Origin: an uncultured Mesonia sp.
GTDB lineage: Bacteria; Bacteroidota; Bacteroidia; Flavobacteriales; Flavobacteriaceae
NCBI GenBank assembly: GCA_947494545.1
Contig: CANLVH010000015.1
Coordinates: forward strand, 1-64,000
Direction of reading: 5' to 3'
Length of the DNA: 64,000 nt
Below, piece by piece: positions 17,501 through 27,300 of this stretch. The first letter of the stretch is position 1. Each line of letters begins with the position of its first letter. The notes below the pieces were generated by a model. The model saw only the letters and a list, made by a program, of their open reading frames with translations, had not been told where the DNA came from and ran no database searches. Both the position numbers and the translations under genes were made by a program.

Positions 17501-18202
17501 ATGCTAACAATTTTATTGCAGGATGCGGCGCAGCAAATCACAGAAGAGACCGATCCGGCGACACAAGAAAAGACTTTATCGTTTATGGAGCTAATTTTTA
17601 GCGGCGGCGTGGCCGGAACGATAATTATTGTTATATTATTTGTTTTGCTAATAGTAGCTATGTATATTTATTTTGAACGCTTATTTGCCGTAAAAGGAGC
17701 TTCTAAAACAGATCCTAATTTTATGGCGCAAATAAAAGATAATGTTGCCAATGGTAATATAGAAGCCGCAAAAATTAGATGTGCACAAGAAAACTCGCCG
17801 GTTGCTCGCCTTACCGAAAAAGGAATTTCTAGAATTGGTAGTCCGTTAGAAGACATTAATACCGCCATAGAAAATGCCGGTAGATTAGAGGTCTATAAGT
17901 TAGAGAAAAACGTAAGTATTTTAGCAACCATCGCCGGTGCTGCTCCAATGATTGGTTTCTTAGGTACCGTAATTGGTATGGTTTTGGCTTTTCACGAATT
18001 GGCTACCAGTAGCGGTCAAGCCGAAATGGGTAATTTGGCAGAAGGTATTTATATTGCAATGACAACCACGGTTGCCGGTCTTATTGTGGGAATTATTGCT
18101 TATATTGGATACAACCATTTAGTAGTGAAAACAGATAAAGTAGTGCACCAAATGGAGGCAACAGCAGTAGACTTTTTAGACTTATTAAACGAACCTGCTT
18201 AA
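17501..18202 (+). CDS. exbB: MotA/TolQ/ExbB proton channel family protein
   Basis: 233-aa inner-membrane subunit that uses the proton gradient to energise TonB. An N-terminal periplasmic segment and TM1 (about 25-50), a cytoplasmic region, and the conserved paired helices AGAAPMIGFLGTVIGMVLAF and AMTTTVAGLIVGIIAYIGY are seen; both carry the TGxVxGM-like and TTxxG features of the family. The next genes encode ExbD and TonB with 1-2 nt spacing, so this is a complete energy-transducing operon. Which outer-membrane receptor it serves is not visible. Confidence 0.9.
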   Translation: MLTILLQDAAQQITEETDPATQEKTLSFMELIFSGGVAGTIIIVILFVLLIVAMYIYFERLFAVKGASKTDPNFMAQIKDNVANGNIEAAKIRCAQENSPVARLTEKGISRIGSPLEDINTAIENAGRLEVYKLEKNVSILATIAGAAPMIGFLGTVIGMVLAFHELATSSGQAEMGNLAEGIYIAMTTTVAGLIVGIIAYIGYNHLVVKTDKVVHQMEATAVDFLDLLNEPA

Positions 18203-18203
18203 T

Positions 18204-18593
18204 ATGAATTTAAGAGGAAGAAATAAAGTTAGTCCCGAGTTTAGCATGTCTTCCATGACAGATATTGTATTTCTGTTATTAATCTTTTTTATGCTAACCT
18301 CGCCGGTAATTACACCCGAAGCTTTAGATTTAATTTTACCCCAAGCAAAAGGAAAAACTACCAATAAGCACAATGTGGCTGTTAGCATTAATAAAGATTT
18401 GGAAGTTTTTATCAATTCCGAAAAGATTGCAGAAGATCGTTTAGAATTAGAATTGCAAAAACGGCTTAACGGTGTAGAAGATCCTACTATAATTTTGCGT
18501 GCAGAAGAAAGCGTGCCCATTCAAGATGCGGTAAATGTGATGGATATTGCCAAACGCAACAAATATAAAATTGTCTTGGCAGTAAAACCCTAA
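18204..18593 (+). CDS. exbD: Biopolymer transporter ExbD/TolR family protein
   Basis: 129 aa: short cytoplasmic N-terminus, a single TM helix with MTDIVFLLLIFFML carrying the conserved Asp needed for proton use, then a periplasmic domain with ISINKD-like strands and VPIQDAVNVMDIA. The length is normal. It starts 1 nt after the exbB stop and ends 2 nt before tonB. It forms the channel complex with ExbB. Confidence 0.9.
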   Translation: MNLRGRNKVSPEFSMSSMTDIVFLLLIFFMLTSPVITPEALDLILPQAKGKTTNKHNVAVSINKDLEVFINSEKIAEDRLELELQKRLNGVEDPTIILRAEESVPIQDAVNVMDIAKRNKYKIVLAVKP

Positions 18594-18595
18594 TT

Positions 18596-19468
18596 ATGAG
18601 CTTTATAAAAACCAAATATGAAAAGAAATCCTTTGTCATTACGACAATACTAAGCTTGCTATTGCTTTTTTTGCTTTTCTTTTTTGGCTTAACCTATTTA
18701 GATCCGCCACCAGAGAATGGTATTGCAGTTAATTTTGGAACTACAGATACTGGAGCCGGACAACAACAACCTACGCAGCCGGTAAAAACAGCGCCACAAC
18801 AAAACACCCCTGCGCCAACTCCGCAACAGCAAGAAGCAACGCCAGATGTTACGGAAGAGGTAATTAACCAAGATACCGAAGAAGCGCCGGTAATTGAAGA
18901 AAAAGAAGAGAAGAAAGAGGTTTCTGAAGAGAAAAAGCCGGAAGAAGAAGTAAAAGAACCGGTAGAAACCGAAACGCCTCCTAAAGAAATTGAAGAAAAA
19001 CCAGAACCAAAACCAGATCCAAAGCCAGATAAAGCAACTACAGATGCTATGAATAGCATTTTAAACGGCCCTGAAAATAACGGGCAAGAAACAGAAGGAG
19101 AAGGCAATGATGCTACGGGTGGAGACAAAGGCGATCCCGATGGCGATCCAACGGCTTCTTCTTATTACGGGCAAGGACAAGGTTTAGATGGCGACGGTAA
19201 TTATCGCCTTGGCGGAAGAAAAGCTTTAAATAAAGAAAAATTTGTACAAGATTGTAACGAGTCTGGAGTAGTGGTTGTAAAAATAGAAGTAAACCAAAAA
19301 GGCGAAGTAATCAATGCAGTGCCGGGCGTTAAAGGAACTACTAACACGGCCAATTGCTTATTAAAACCGGCAAAAAGAGCGGCTATGGCAACCAAGTTTA
19401 ATAGTGATGCAAATGCTCCAATAAAGCAAACAGGCTATATAGAATACGAGTTTAAACTTTCTGAATAA
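18596..19468 (+). CDS. TonB-family energy transducer
   Basis: 290-aa periplasm-spanning protein. One N-terminal membrane helix lies at about 13-35, then a long Gln/Pro/Glu/Lys-rich low-complexity region (about 55-150) that would stretch through the periplasm, then Asn/Gly/Asp-rich linker and a C-terminal TonB-like domain (GVVVVKIEVNQKGEV..., ending GYIEYEFKLSE). The C-terminal domain is shorter and more divergent than classical TonB. Its place after exbB and exbD supports the role. The folC gene follows after 9 nt and may be read from the same transcript. Confidence 0.82.
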   Translation: MSFIKTKYEKKSFVITTILSLLLLFLLFFFGLTYLDPPPENGIAVNFGTTDTGAGQQQPTQPVKTAPQQNTPAPTPQQQEATPDVTEEVINQDTEEAPVIEEKEEKKEVSEEKKPEEEVKEPVETETPPKEIEEKPEPKPDPKPDKATTDAMNSILNGPENNGQETEGEGNDATGGDKGDPDGDPTASSYYGQGQGLDGDGNYRLGGRKALNKEKFVQDCNESGVVVVKIEVNQKGEVINAVPGVKGTTNTANCLLKPAKRAAMATKFNSDANAPIKQTGYIEYEFKLSE

Positions 19469-19477
19469 CAATAGTGT

Positions 19478-20695
19478 ATGAACTATTCTGAAACCCTGCA
19501 GTGGATGTTTCAGCAGTTGCCCATGTATCAAAAACAAGGGAGAGCCGCTTTTAAAAAAGATCTTACCAATACTTTAGCCCTTAGCAAACATTTAAACCAG
19601 CCGCAAGATAAATTTAAGAGTATTCACGTGGGTGGTACCAATGGCAAAGGTTCTGTAAGCCATATTTTGGCTGCAATTTTACAAGCCAATAATTATAAAG
19701 TGGGTTTGTATACGTCGCCGCATCTAAAAGATTTTAGAGAACGTATAAAAGTAAACGGGAAAGAAGTTTCGCAAGATTTTGTAATAAATTTTATTGCAGA
19801 CAATAAAGCATTCCTAGAAAAACAACAACTTTCTTTTTTTGAGATGAGCGTCGGAATGGCTTTCGACTATTTTGCGCAACAAAAAGTAGATATAGCTATA
19901 ATAGAAGTTGGTTTGGGTGGGCGTTTAGATTCTACCAACATAATACGACCAATTTTGAGTATTATAACCAACATTGGTTTAGATCATACACAATTTTTGG
20001 GTGATAGTTTGCAGAAGATTGCCGTAGAAAAAGCCGGAATTATAAAAGAAAAAACGCCGGTTGTAGTAGGGGAGACGCAACCAGAAACACAAAATATTTT
20101 TAAAGAAACTGCCAAAAAGAATAATGCCTATATAACTTTTGCGGACCAGGAAGAGAAAGTAAACTTTACTAGCGATTTGCAAGGACTTTACCAACAAAAA
20201 AATATACAGACTGCGTTAATTGCTATTAAGCTGATTCAAGACTTGGGCTGGCAGCTAAACGATACAAAAACCCTCGCATCTTTAAAAGAAGTTAAAAAGC
20301 TTACCGGCTTTAAAGGCCGATGGCATATTTTGAAAGAAACCCCAAAAATTATTGCAGATACCGCTCATAATACAGAGGGTTTGCAATATGTGTTGCAACA
20401 ACTGAAACAGGAAGAATTTAAGCAATTGCATATTGTATTTGGCGTTGTAAACGATAAAAATTTAAATACTATTTTGCCTTTAATGTCTAAAAAAGCGATT
20501 TATTATTTTTGTTGTCCAAATATTCCCAGAGGCAAACCGGCAAGCGAATTACAAACCGAAGCTAGTAAATTTGGATTGAATGGCAATGTATTTAGCACGG
20601 TTTCAGAGGCTTTGCAAAATGCGCAGGCGGCAGCAAACAAGGCAGATTTAATCTTTGTTGGAGGAAGCACTTTTACCGTAGCAGAAATAATTTAA
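19478..20695 (+). CDS. folC: Bifunctional folylpolyglutamate synthase/dihydrofolate synthase
   Basis: Adds glutamate to dihydropteroate and to folates with ATP; Mur-ligase superfamily, cytosolic, 405 aa. The P-loop GTNGKGS is at residues 53-59, TSPHLKDFRERI follows, then the metal/ATP motif IIEVGLGGRLDSTN and the linker region GLDHTQFLG. The C-terminal domain has DTAHN. Length and order of motifs match FolC. It is downstream of the tonB operon with a 9-nt gap. Confidence 0.93.
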   Translation: MNYSETLQWMFQQLPMYQKQGRAAFKKDLTNTLALSKHLNQPQDKFKSIHVGGTNGKGSVSHILAAILQANNYKVGLYTSPHLKDFRERIKVNGKEVSQDFVINFIADNKAFLEKQQLSFFEMSVGMAFDYFAQQKVDIAIIEVGLGGRLDSTNIIRPILSIITNIGLDHTQFLGDSLQKIAVEKAGIIKEKTPVVVGETQPETQNIFKETAKKNNAYITFADQEEKVNFTSDLQGLYQQKNIQTALIAIKLIQDLGWQLNDTKTLASLKEVKKLTGFKGRWHILKETPKIIADTAHNTEGLQYVLQQLKQEEFKQLHIVFGVVNDKNLNTILPLMSKKAIYYFCCPNIPRGKPASELQTEASKFGLNGNVFSTVSEALQNAQAAANKADLIFVGGSTFTVAEII

Positions 20696-20712
20696 TTTTT
20701 TTTGTTTTTTAT

Positions 20713-20742
20713 TTTGTACAATGTAAAAATGGTTTATATTTG
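20713..20742 (+). promoter_or_regulatory. Promoter of tRNA-Val
   Basis: A -33 TTTG (20713-20716) and a -7 TATATTTG (20735-20742) are separated by 18 nt, a full Bacteroidota-type promoter, 20 nt before the mature tRNA. Confidence 0.75.
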
Positions 20743-20762
20743 CATCCGAATTACAGCAGTAA

Positions 20763-20837
20763 GGGCGCGTAGCTCAGTTGGTTCAGAGCACTTGGTTTAC
20801 ACCCAAGGGGTCAGGGGTTCGAATCCCTTCGCGCCCA
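20763..20837 (+). tRNA. tRNA-Val (anticodon TAC)
   Basis: A 75-nt cloverleaf: acceptor GGGCGCG pairs with CGCGCCC, D-arm AGCTCAGTTGGTTCAGAGC, anticodon stem CTTGG/CCAAG with loop TTTACAC (anticodon TAC), T-arm with GGTTCGAATCC, discriminator A. The CCA end is not encoded. A terminator follows directly. Confidence 0.95.
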
Positions 20838-20846
20838 CTTAATTTT

Positions 20847-20873
20847 AAAACCCCTAAGTTAGTTAGGGGTTTT
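20847..20873 (+). terminator. Terminator of tRNA-Val
   Basis: Stem AAAACCCCTAA (20847-20857) with TTAGGGGTTTT (20863-20873), loop GTTAG, followed by a T run. Confidence 0.85.
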
Positions 20874-20900
20874 TTTATGACCGAATATTATATCTATATC

Positions 20901-20950
20901 GGATCAAGAACATTTTCGGATCAAGAACATTTTGGATCAAGAACATTTTC
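20901..20950. repeat. Three tandem 16-17-nt repeats downstream of tRNA-Val
   Basis: GGATCAAGAACATTTT(C) occurs three times head to tail, at 20901-20917, 20918-20933 and 20934-20950. The surrounding 20877-21005 can be read as a short frame beginning MTEYYIYIG, which faintly recalls the start of GIY-YIG endonucleases that are often found after flavobacterial tRNAs, but nothing downstream supports a functional gene. Confidence 0.6.
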
Positions 20951-21082
20951 TGGGTTTTTGAGTTTTTATGCAAATAATTTTCGAGTCTGTACAGGAAGAA
21001 GTGTCTAGACCAATTATGTTTTTCAAGCAAAAATTGGAATTAATCTGTATAAAAAATTCTACTATTTAGATTCCTCTGAATA

Positions 21083-22360
21083 TTACAGATAGTCTAAACT
21101 TCTCTCCAACGCCATTTTTCGAGAACCTTTAATTAAAACAGTTCCTGTTTTTATAGGTTTTTTTTCCAAGTGATTTGCAAAATCTTTCCAATCCGTAAAT
21201 TTCCTTACAGTAGAGGAAGTTGTGGTTTTTGAAAAATAACTACCTACTAGAAAAACATTGTCTAGATTTAAGTCATTTAATTTATCTACAATTTTCTGGT
21301 GTTCTTCTTGCGCTTTTACTCCAATCTCTAACATATCTCCCAAAATAACAGATTTAGATTCGCTGTCTAAGCTTTTAAGATTTTGTAAAGCTAGTTCCAT
21401 ACTGGTTGGATTAGCGTTGTAGGCGTCTAAGATTATTTGAAGTTTATTTTTATTTAGAAGCTGACTGCGGTTATTAGATGGTGTGTACTCTTCTAACGCA
21501 ACTTTAATCTCTTTATCCGGAACTTTAAAATATAAACCAATGGCAACAGCTGCCGAAAGGTTTTTAGCATTATAAATACCAATCAGTCTGCTGGTGAGCG
21601 TTGTATTGTTAAAACAAAGTTTTACAAACGGATTGGCTTCTAAAAAAGTAATCTGATAGTCTGCCGCTTTCCCTTCGCTAAAGCTGATAATTTGAGAAAA
21701 CTCACTTTGTTTTACTTGCAAATCATCATCACGATTAATAAAAATAGCGGCGTTTTTCTTCCGTAAATAGGTGTAAAGCTCACTTTTTCCTTTTATTACT
21801 CCTTCAAACCCGCCAAAACCTTCTAAATGTGCTTTTCCAAAATTGGTTATATAGCCAAAGTTCGGTTCTGCTATTTTACATAAACGCTCAATTTCTTTTT
21901 GATGGTTTGCGCCCATTTCTACAATGCCTACTTCGGTTTTTTTAGTAAACTCAAGTAAGGTAAGTGGCACACCAATATGGTTGTTAAGATTGCCGCTAGT
22001 GGCTTTTACCTTGTACTTTTTAGATAAAACTGCTTTTACCAACTCTTTTGTAGTAGTTTTACCGTTGCTGCCGGTAATGGCAATAATATTGAGGTTTAAA
22101 TAATTTCGGTGATAGTTGGCTAGGTTTTGTAAACTTTCTAAGACATCGTTTACCAAAATACACTTTGTATTTTTTGCATATTTTTTTTCGTCGACCACAG
22201 CGTAACTGGCGCCTTTTTCTAGGGCTTTCTTTGCAAAGGTATTTGCATTAAAATTTTCGCCCTTTAAGGCAAAAAATAATTGATTGGATTTTAGCTTTCT
22301 GGTATCTGTACAAATACCATCGCTGCTTAAAAAAAGCTGATGAATTTCTGAGGTGGTCAT
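21083..22360 (-). CDS. murF: UDP-N-acetylmuramoyl-tripeptide--D-alanyl-D-alanine ligase
   Basis: Adds D-Ala-D-Ala to the UDP-MurNAc tripeptide in peptidoglycan precursor synthesis; cytosolic, 425 aa. Seen are the N-terminal substrate domain with TDTRKL, the ATP P-loop TGSNGKTTTKE (about 96-106), NLNNHIGVPLTLL, IVEMGANHQKEI, and the third domain with LDAYNANPTSM, which distinguishes MurF from other Mur ligases. It lies downstream of gldJ on the same strand but behind a terminator. This murF-gldJ-porU-porV order recurs in flavobacteria. Confidence 0.94.
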   Translation of the reverse strand: MTTSEIHQLFLSSDGICTDTRKLKSNQLFFALKGENFNANTFAKKALEKGASYAVVDEKKYAKNTKCILVNDVLESLQNLANYHRNYLNLNIIAITGSNGKTTTKELVKAVLSKKYKVKATSGNLNNHIGVPLTLLEFTKKTEVGIVEMGANHQKEIERLCKIAEPNFGYITNFGKAHLEGFGGFEGVIKGKSELYTYLRKKNAAIFINRDDDLQVKQSEFSQIISFSEGKAADYQITFLEANPFVKLCFNNTTLTSRLIGIYNAKNLSAAVAIGLYFKVPDKEIKVALEEYTPSNNRSQLLNKNKLQIILDAYNANPTSMELALQNLKSLDSESKSVILGDMLEIGVKAQEEHQKIVDKLNDLNLDNVFLVGSYFSKTTTSSTVRKFTDWKDFANHLEKKPIKTGTVLIKGSRKMALERSLDYL

Positions 22361-22373
22361 AGGTGTAAAAATA

Positions 22374-22406
22374 AAAAGTCCTTTAATATAAAATTAAAGG
22401 ACTTTT
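22374..22406 (-). terminator. Terminator of gldJ
   Basis: A perfect 14-bp stem, AAAAGTCCTTTAAT (22374-22387) with ATTAAAGGACTTTT (22393-22406), 28 nt past the gldJ stop and just before murF, with a T-rich tail in the minus direction. Confidence 0.82.
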
Positions 22407-22434
22407 GTGAATTAGAATAGCTTTTAAAGAAATT

Positions 22435-24135
22435 TTAATTTCTAGATTTGGTTCCTTTTTGTGATTTTGAACCTACGCGAGACATTGCATTTCTAAACCC
22501 AATATAGTCGGTTGCCATATCTTGTGGGAAATATCTACGTTGTGCAGGATCTAGCCAATAAGCGCGATCTCTCCAAGATCCACCTTTATAAACACGAACT
22601 TCGTTGTCTATAAGTGTTGTTCTGCTAGAAGAGCTGTCATACTCACGTGACATTTTTCCGGCACCGGTAGAGTCTCTTTCTACGTTTACTTTATGCTTAG
22701 GAGCATTGTACATACGTTCTGATTCTGCTAAATCGCCAGCTTCACGGAAGTATTTAGAAGATTCTTTATCTCCGTCTCTAAAATCTCTATTGTCACTTTT
22801 GGTAAATTGCGTTCTTAAATAGGTATCTTCTTCAGTAACCGGCTCTTGTTTAATTTCCCCCGGAAGGGTACGCGCCACAATGTTACCATTACTTAAAGTA
22901 TCAAACTCTATAGAGTCTGAAGTTACTATTTCTACTTTTCCGTCTTGGCCAATAGCGTTTTTTGTGTAAACGTTACCACGATAGTAATTAAAATCGTTAA
23001 ACTCATCGTCTACAATTGGTCGGTACACATCTGCAACCCATTCTGCTACGTTTCCTGCCATATCATAAAGACCGTAATCGTTTGGAGGGTAACTTTTAAT
23101 CTCGTTGGTTATATCTGCACCATCATCACTCCATCCTGCAATTCCACCATAATCGCCATCCCCTTGTTTGAAATTGGCTAATTGGTCTCCGCGGGTTCTT
23201 CTTTTGCCGGCTCTGGTATATTGACCGTCCCAAGGATATTTTTTTCTTCCACGATATTTGTTGTAATCTCTTACACTAGACATTCCTAAAGCAGCGTATT
23301 CCCATTCTGCTTCGGTAGGTAAACGGTAAGCTGGTTGTAAAATACCGTCTTTACGTTGTACATAAGAAGGAGCTTTATTTTGCTCGGAACTCTCTCCATT
23401 ATTGTTTCCGCCACCTCTTCTGTTTGCCATACGTTCTGACTCTCTACCACCTTTGGTCATTTCTTCGTCGCCACCATAAACTTGTGTTGGTGCGTTGATG
23501 TAGGTTTCTGTGTTAAAAGTTTTATCGGCATCTGTTTCAAAACGAGCGCCTTTTTTGGTGTAGCCTTTTTCTTCTAGCAATGCTTCGTTAACACGGTCTG
23601 TACGCCATTGGCTAAACTCTGTAGCTTGTATCCAGTTTACACCAACCACCGGGTAGTTTTGGTAAGCCGGGTGGCGCAGATAGTTATTGGTCATAGTTTC
23701 GTTATACCCTAAACGGTTTCTCCATACCAAAGTATCTGGTAATGCGCCTACGTAAATAGTTTTATAACGATCTTCAGAAGGTGGGAAAGTCATTTTTAAC
23801 CAATCTAAGTATTGTAAATACATTCTGTTGGTTACCTCTGTTTCATCCATATAGAAAGATTGTACGTGCTGTTGGGTTGGGGTGTTGTTCCAATCATGCA
23901 TCACGTCATCCTGCACACGTCCCATTGTAAAGGTTCCTCCTTCAACAAAAATTAGACCCGGCGCGGCTTCTTGTCCACTATATTTGGTTTGATACTTCAT
24001 ATTCCCGTCTTTTCCGGTTAAGTCCCAACCGGTTGCGCGAGAATTATTCTTATAATCTCTAGAGTTGTTACATCCTATCAAAAGGCCTGTAAATACAACT
24101 GCAGATAAGGTTTTAAGAGCGATTCTAAATCTCAT
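22435..24135 (-). CDS. gldJ: Gliding motility lipoprotein GldJ
   Basis: 566-aa periplasmic or outer-membrane-facing lipoprotein required in flavobacteria for gliding and for stability of the T9SS motor. The start is placed at the ATG 24135; an in-frame TTG at 24144 also exists. A lipobox (LLIGC) lies near residue 22. The protein has an FGE/sulfatase-modifying-factor-like fold: GLIFVEGGTFTMG, DETEVTNRMYLQYLDW, PVVGVNWIQATEFSQWR, RLPTEAEWEYAA, YDMAGNVAEWV and a C-terminal YKGGSWRD...GFRNAMS. A charged insert (about 200-265) separates the halves. It is divergent from porU, its functional partner gene. Confidence 0.95.
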   Translation of the reverse strand: MRFRIALKTLSAVVFTGLLIGCNNSRDYKNNSRATGWDLTGKDGNMKYQTKYSGQEAAPGLIFVEGGTFTMGRVQDDVMHDWNNTPTQQHVQSFYMDETEVTNRMYLQYLDWLKMTFPPSEDRYKTIYVGALPDTLVWRNRLGYNETMTNNYLRHPAYQNYPVVGVNWIQATEFSQWRTDRVNEALLEEKGYTKKGARFETDADKTFNTETYINAPTQVYGGDEEMTKGGRESERMANRRGGGNNNGESSEQNKAPSYVQRKDGILQPAYRLPTEAEWEYAALGMSSVRDYNKYRGRKKYPWDGQYTRAGKRRTRGDQLANFKQGDGDYGGIAGWSDDGADITNEIKSYPPNDYGLYDMAGNVAEWVADVYRPIVDDEFNDFNYYRGNVYTKNAIGQDGKVEIVTSDSIEFDTLSNGNIVARTLPGEIKQEPVTEEDTYLRTQFTKSDNRDFRDGDKESSKYFREAGDLAESERMYNAPKHKVNVERDSTGAGKMSREYDSSSSRTTLIDNEVRVYKGGSWRDRAYWLDPAQRRYFPQDMATDYIGFRNAMSRVGSKSQKGTKSRN

Positions 24136-24291
24136 AATACTCAATAAGTTTGTAAAAATTTTGGGGTTGCAATATAATAATTCGTGCTAAATTAACAAGT
24201 TTCTTTTAAGATTTTAGCATTTAAACGTATTTAACGTTTCTAAGTTAATAACGATATGTCTACGAATATAGTATGTTTCTAACAAAAAATA

Positions 24292-24299
24292 TATTTTTG
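24292..24299 (+). promoter_or_regulatory. Candidate -7 box of porU
   Basis: TATTTTTG matches TAnnTTTG, 47 nt before the ATG at 24347. The -33 element is not clear. Confidence 0.45.
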
Positions 24300-24346
24300 C
24301 AGCAGTAAATATAATACAAAAAATTAATTAGCGTTATTCTTATTCT

Positions 24347-27300
24347 ATGAAGTTAACCTACGCCATACTTATTTCTGCGCTGTTTCCGGCAATGCTTTTA
24401 GGCCAGCAAAAAAAATTTGTAATAAACTGGCAAGGGCAAGCAGATATGAAAACCCTACCAGAACATAAGGCGTTTTTTCTTCCTGTCTTTCAAAGTGAAA
24501 ATTATCAATACGATTATTATAACGATGCGATTAAATTTGTAGCACAATGGCAAGAAACCGGTCAAGTTCAGTCGGCTAGGCTTACACAGGTTTCTTACGC
24601 TTCTATTACGGCTGCCGAAATAAAAAATCTAAACACCAACAATATACCACAAGAGCCAAAGTTGCAACTCGCTGCCGCTAGGGCAAAAAACCGTTCTTAT
24701 TTTGTGTTAGAATTATCGCCTATAGTAAAGCAAAACGGTACTTTCAAAAAAATAACTTCGTTTAGTATAGCCTATACAAAAGCTAACAATCGTTCTGCGG
24801 CTTTGGCTGCTAGTGCTGTGCCGCCAATTAGTAACTCGGTTTTGAGCTCCGGAGATTGGTATCGGTTTTATGTAGATAAATCTGGCGTGTACAAATTGTC
24901 CAAATCTTTTTTAGAAAGTTTAGGAATGAACCTAAACAATATAGACCCAAGAAATATCCGTATTCACGGGCATGGCGGGGATATGTTACCTTTACGGAAT
25001 AGCGAAAACTTGCACTACGACATTCCGGAAACGGCAATTCAAGTAATTGGAGAAGAAGACGGGAGTTTCGACAGTCAAGATTATATTCTTTTTTATGCTA
25101 AAGCCGTAAACGATAAATGGAGTCAAGAAAACAAAACCAACCTCAATTTATATGCAAAACGCTCTTACTACTATATAAGTGTGGGGCCACAAAATGGTTT
25201 ACGAGTAAATAATTATGCAGAACCAAGTGGTAGCGCTGCACAAACCATTACTACTTTTGATGCCTACCAATATTACGAAGTAGATAAATACAGCGTGGCA
25301 AAAACCGGCAGACGTTGGTTTGGCGATAGGTTTGATGTACAAAACGAAAAAGAATATACCTTTAATTTTCCTAATTTGGTTACAACCGAGCCTATAAATA
25401 TGAAGGTAAGCGCCATTTCTGCTTCAGAATCTGATAACAGTAGTTTTGCAATTTCGGTAAACGGAAACCAAATGGGTCAAATTACTTATGCTGCCATAAA
25501 CGATGATGATTATGCGCGAGACGGCGAGATTACCCAAGACGTTTCCGTAAATAACGACGAAGTAAAGGTAAAATTAACCTATAATAATGGTGGTAATCCT
25601 GCCAGTTTAGGGTATTTAGATTATATAAACATTCACGCCAAACGCCAATTAATTGCTGCTAACAAGCAGTTTGAGTTTAGCTTTACGGAAGCTGCGCTGG
25701 CAAACGGAATTGCAGCATATCAAATTTCTAACGCCGCTGCAATAGAGCAAGTTTGGGATATTACCAATCTGCAAAATATTAGTACCATCTACAATGAAAG
25801 TAGTCAAAACACCTTTACTTTTAAAGCTAATTTGGGCGAAAAACGAAACTATATTGCAATTTCTGCACAAGATTATTACACCCCTTTAAAAGAAGGAAAC
25901 CCAAAAGTTGCAAACCAAAATTTAAAAGGAAATGTTTTTAAAGGACAAGACGGAAATTTTCAAGATGTAGATTATCTAATTGTTAGTCCGGCCTTTTTAA
26001 TGCAACAAGCCAACAGACTGGCGCAACATCGTGCACAGCGTGATAATTTAAACATTAAAGTAGTATTAGATACAGATATTTATACCGAGTTTAATAGCGG
26101 GAAACAAGATATTGGCGCTATAAGAAATTTTGTAAAATACATTTATGACAACGGGACCCCGGGCAATAAAATTAAATATGTTGGGTTATTGGGCGATGCT
26201 TCGGTAGATTTTAAAGACCGCTTGCAAAACAATAATAACATTCTTCCTATTTATCAAAGTTTATTCAGTTTTAGTTTGGGAGCTCGAACCACTGCTTCAG
26301 ACGATTTTTACGGAATGATGGATCCGCAAGAAGGTACAATGAATACTAACGATAAGTTAGATATTGCCGTAGGGAGAATTTTAGCAGATTCTCCACAAAC
26401 CGCCAAAACCTTTATAGATAAAATAATAGATTACGAAAGCAGAGATGCTTACGGCAGATGGCGCAATAATTTCTTGCTTATTTCAGACGATGCAGACGAA
26501 GCAGGTAGCGGCGGTTTTGGTTTGCAAGTATCTTTAGATAGTATTGGCCAGGATATCTCGCAAAACAAACCATTTATTAATGTAAAAAAAATACATAGCG
26601 ATGCGTTTCAACAAGTTTCTACTTCCGGTGGGCAACGCTATCCAAAAGTAAACGAAGCAATTTCAAACGCCATAGAAGTGGGGGCGTGCGTAGTAAATTA
26701 TTTTGGGCACGGTGGCGAAAATGGCTTAGCGTCAGAAAGAATAATAACTATTAACGACATAGAGAGCTGGCAAAACAAACATAAATATAATTTGTTTGTA
26801 ACAGTAACTTGCGAGTTTACCCGTTTCGATAATCCGTTGCGTTTATCGCCAGGAGAAATTAATTTGGCAAAAGTAGAAGCCGGTTCTGTGGCAATGGTAA
26901 CTACCACACGTAAAATAAGCGTATTTACGGGTACTAGATTTAATTTTGCTTTGGGTCCTTATTTGTTTGATTATGCCAACGCCAATATCTCTATTGCAGA
27001 GTCTGTTAGATTAACCAAAAATGAGATTTCAAGTTCAGATAGACGAGTGGTATTTTACTTTGGCGATCCGTCTATGAAATTGGCTTTGGCAGAACCCAAA
27101 ATAAACTTAACCGCTATAAACGATAAACCTTTTCCGCAGCAAAACGATACCTTAAAAGCCTTAGATAAAATAAAATTTACCGGAGAAGTGGTAAATGCCA
27201 ATGGCACTTTGCTAAACAATTATAAAGGCATTTTGTCTACTACGGTTTTTGATAAAAGAATAGAACGGGAAACTTTAGGGAATGATGGTACAATGATAGA

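Noticed and set aside
18694..19128. 144-codon Ser/Gly/Val-rich open frame opposite the tonB-like gene
   Set aside because: Its composition is the mirror of the Glu/Pro/Lys-rich TonB linker on the other strand; the tonB operon context is strong.
20901..20950. CRISPR-like array
   Set aside because: Three repeats of 16-17 nt lie directly head to tail with no spacers, and no cas genes are in the window.
20778..21008. 76-codon open frame through tRNA-Val
   Set aside because: It begins inside the tRNA and crosses its terminator; only the tRNA is supported.
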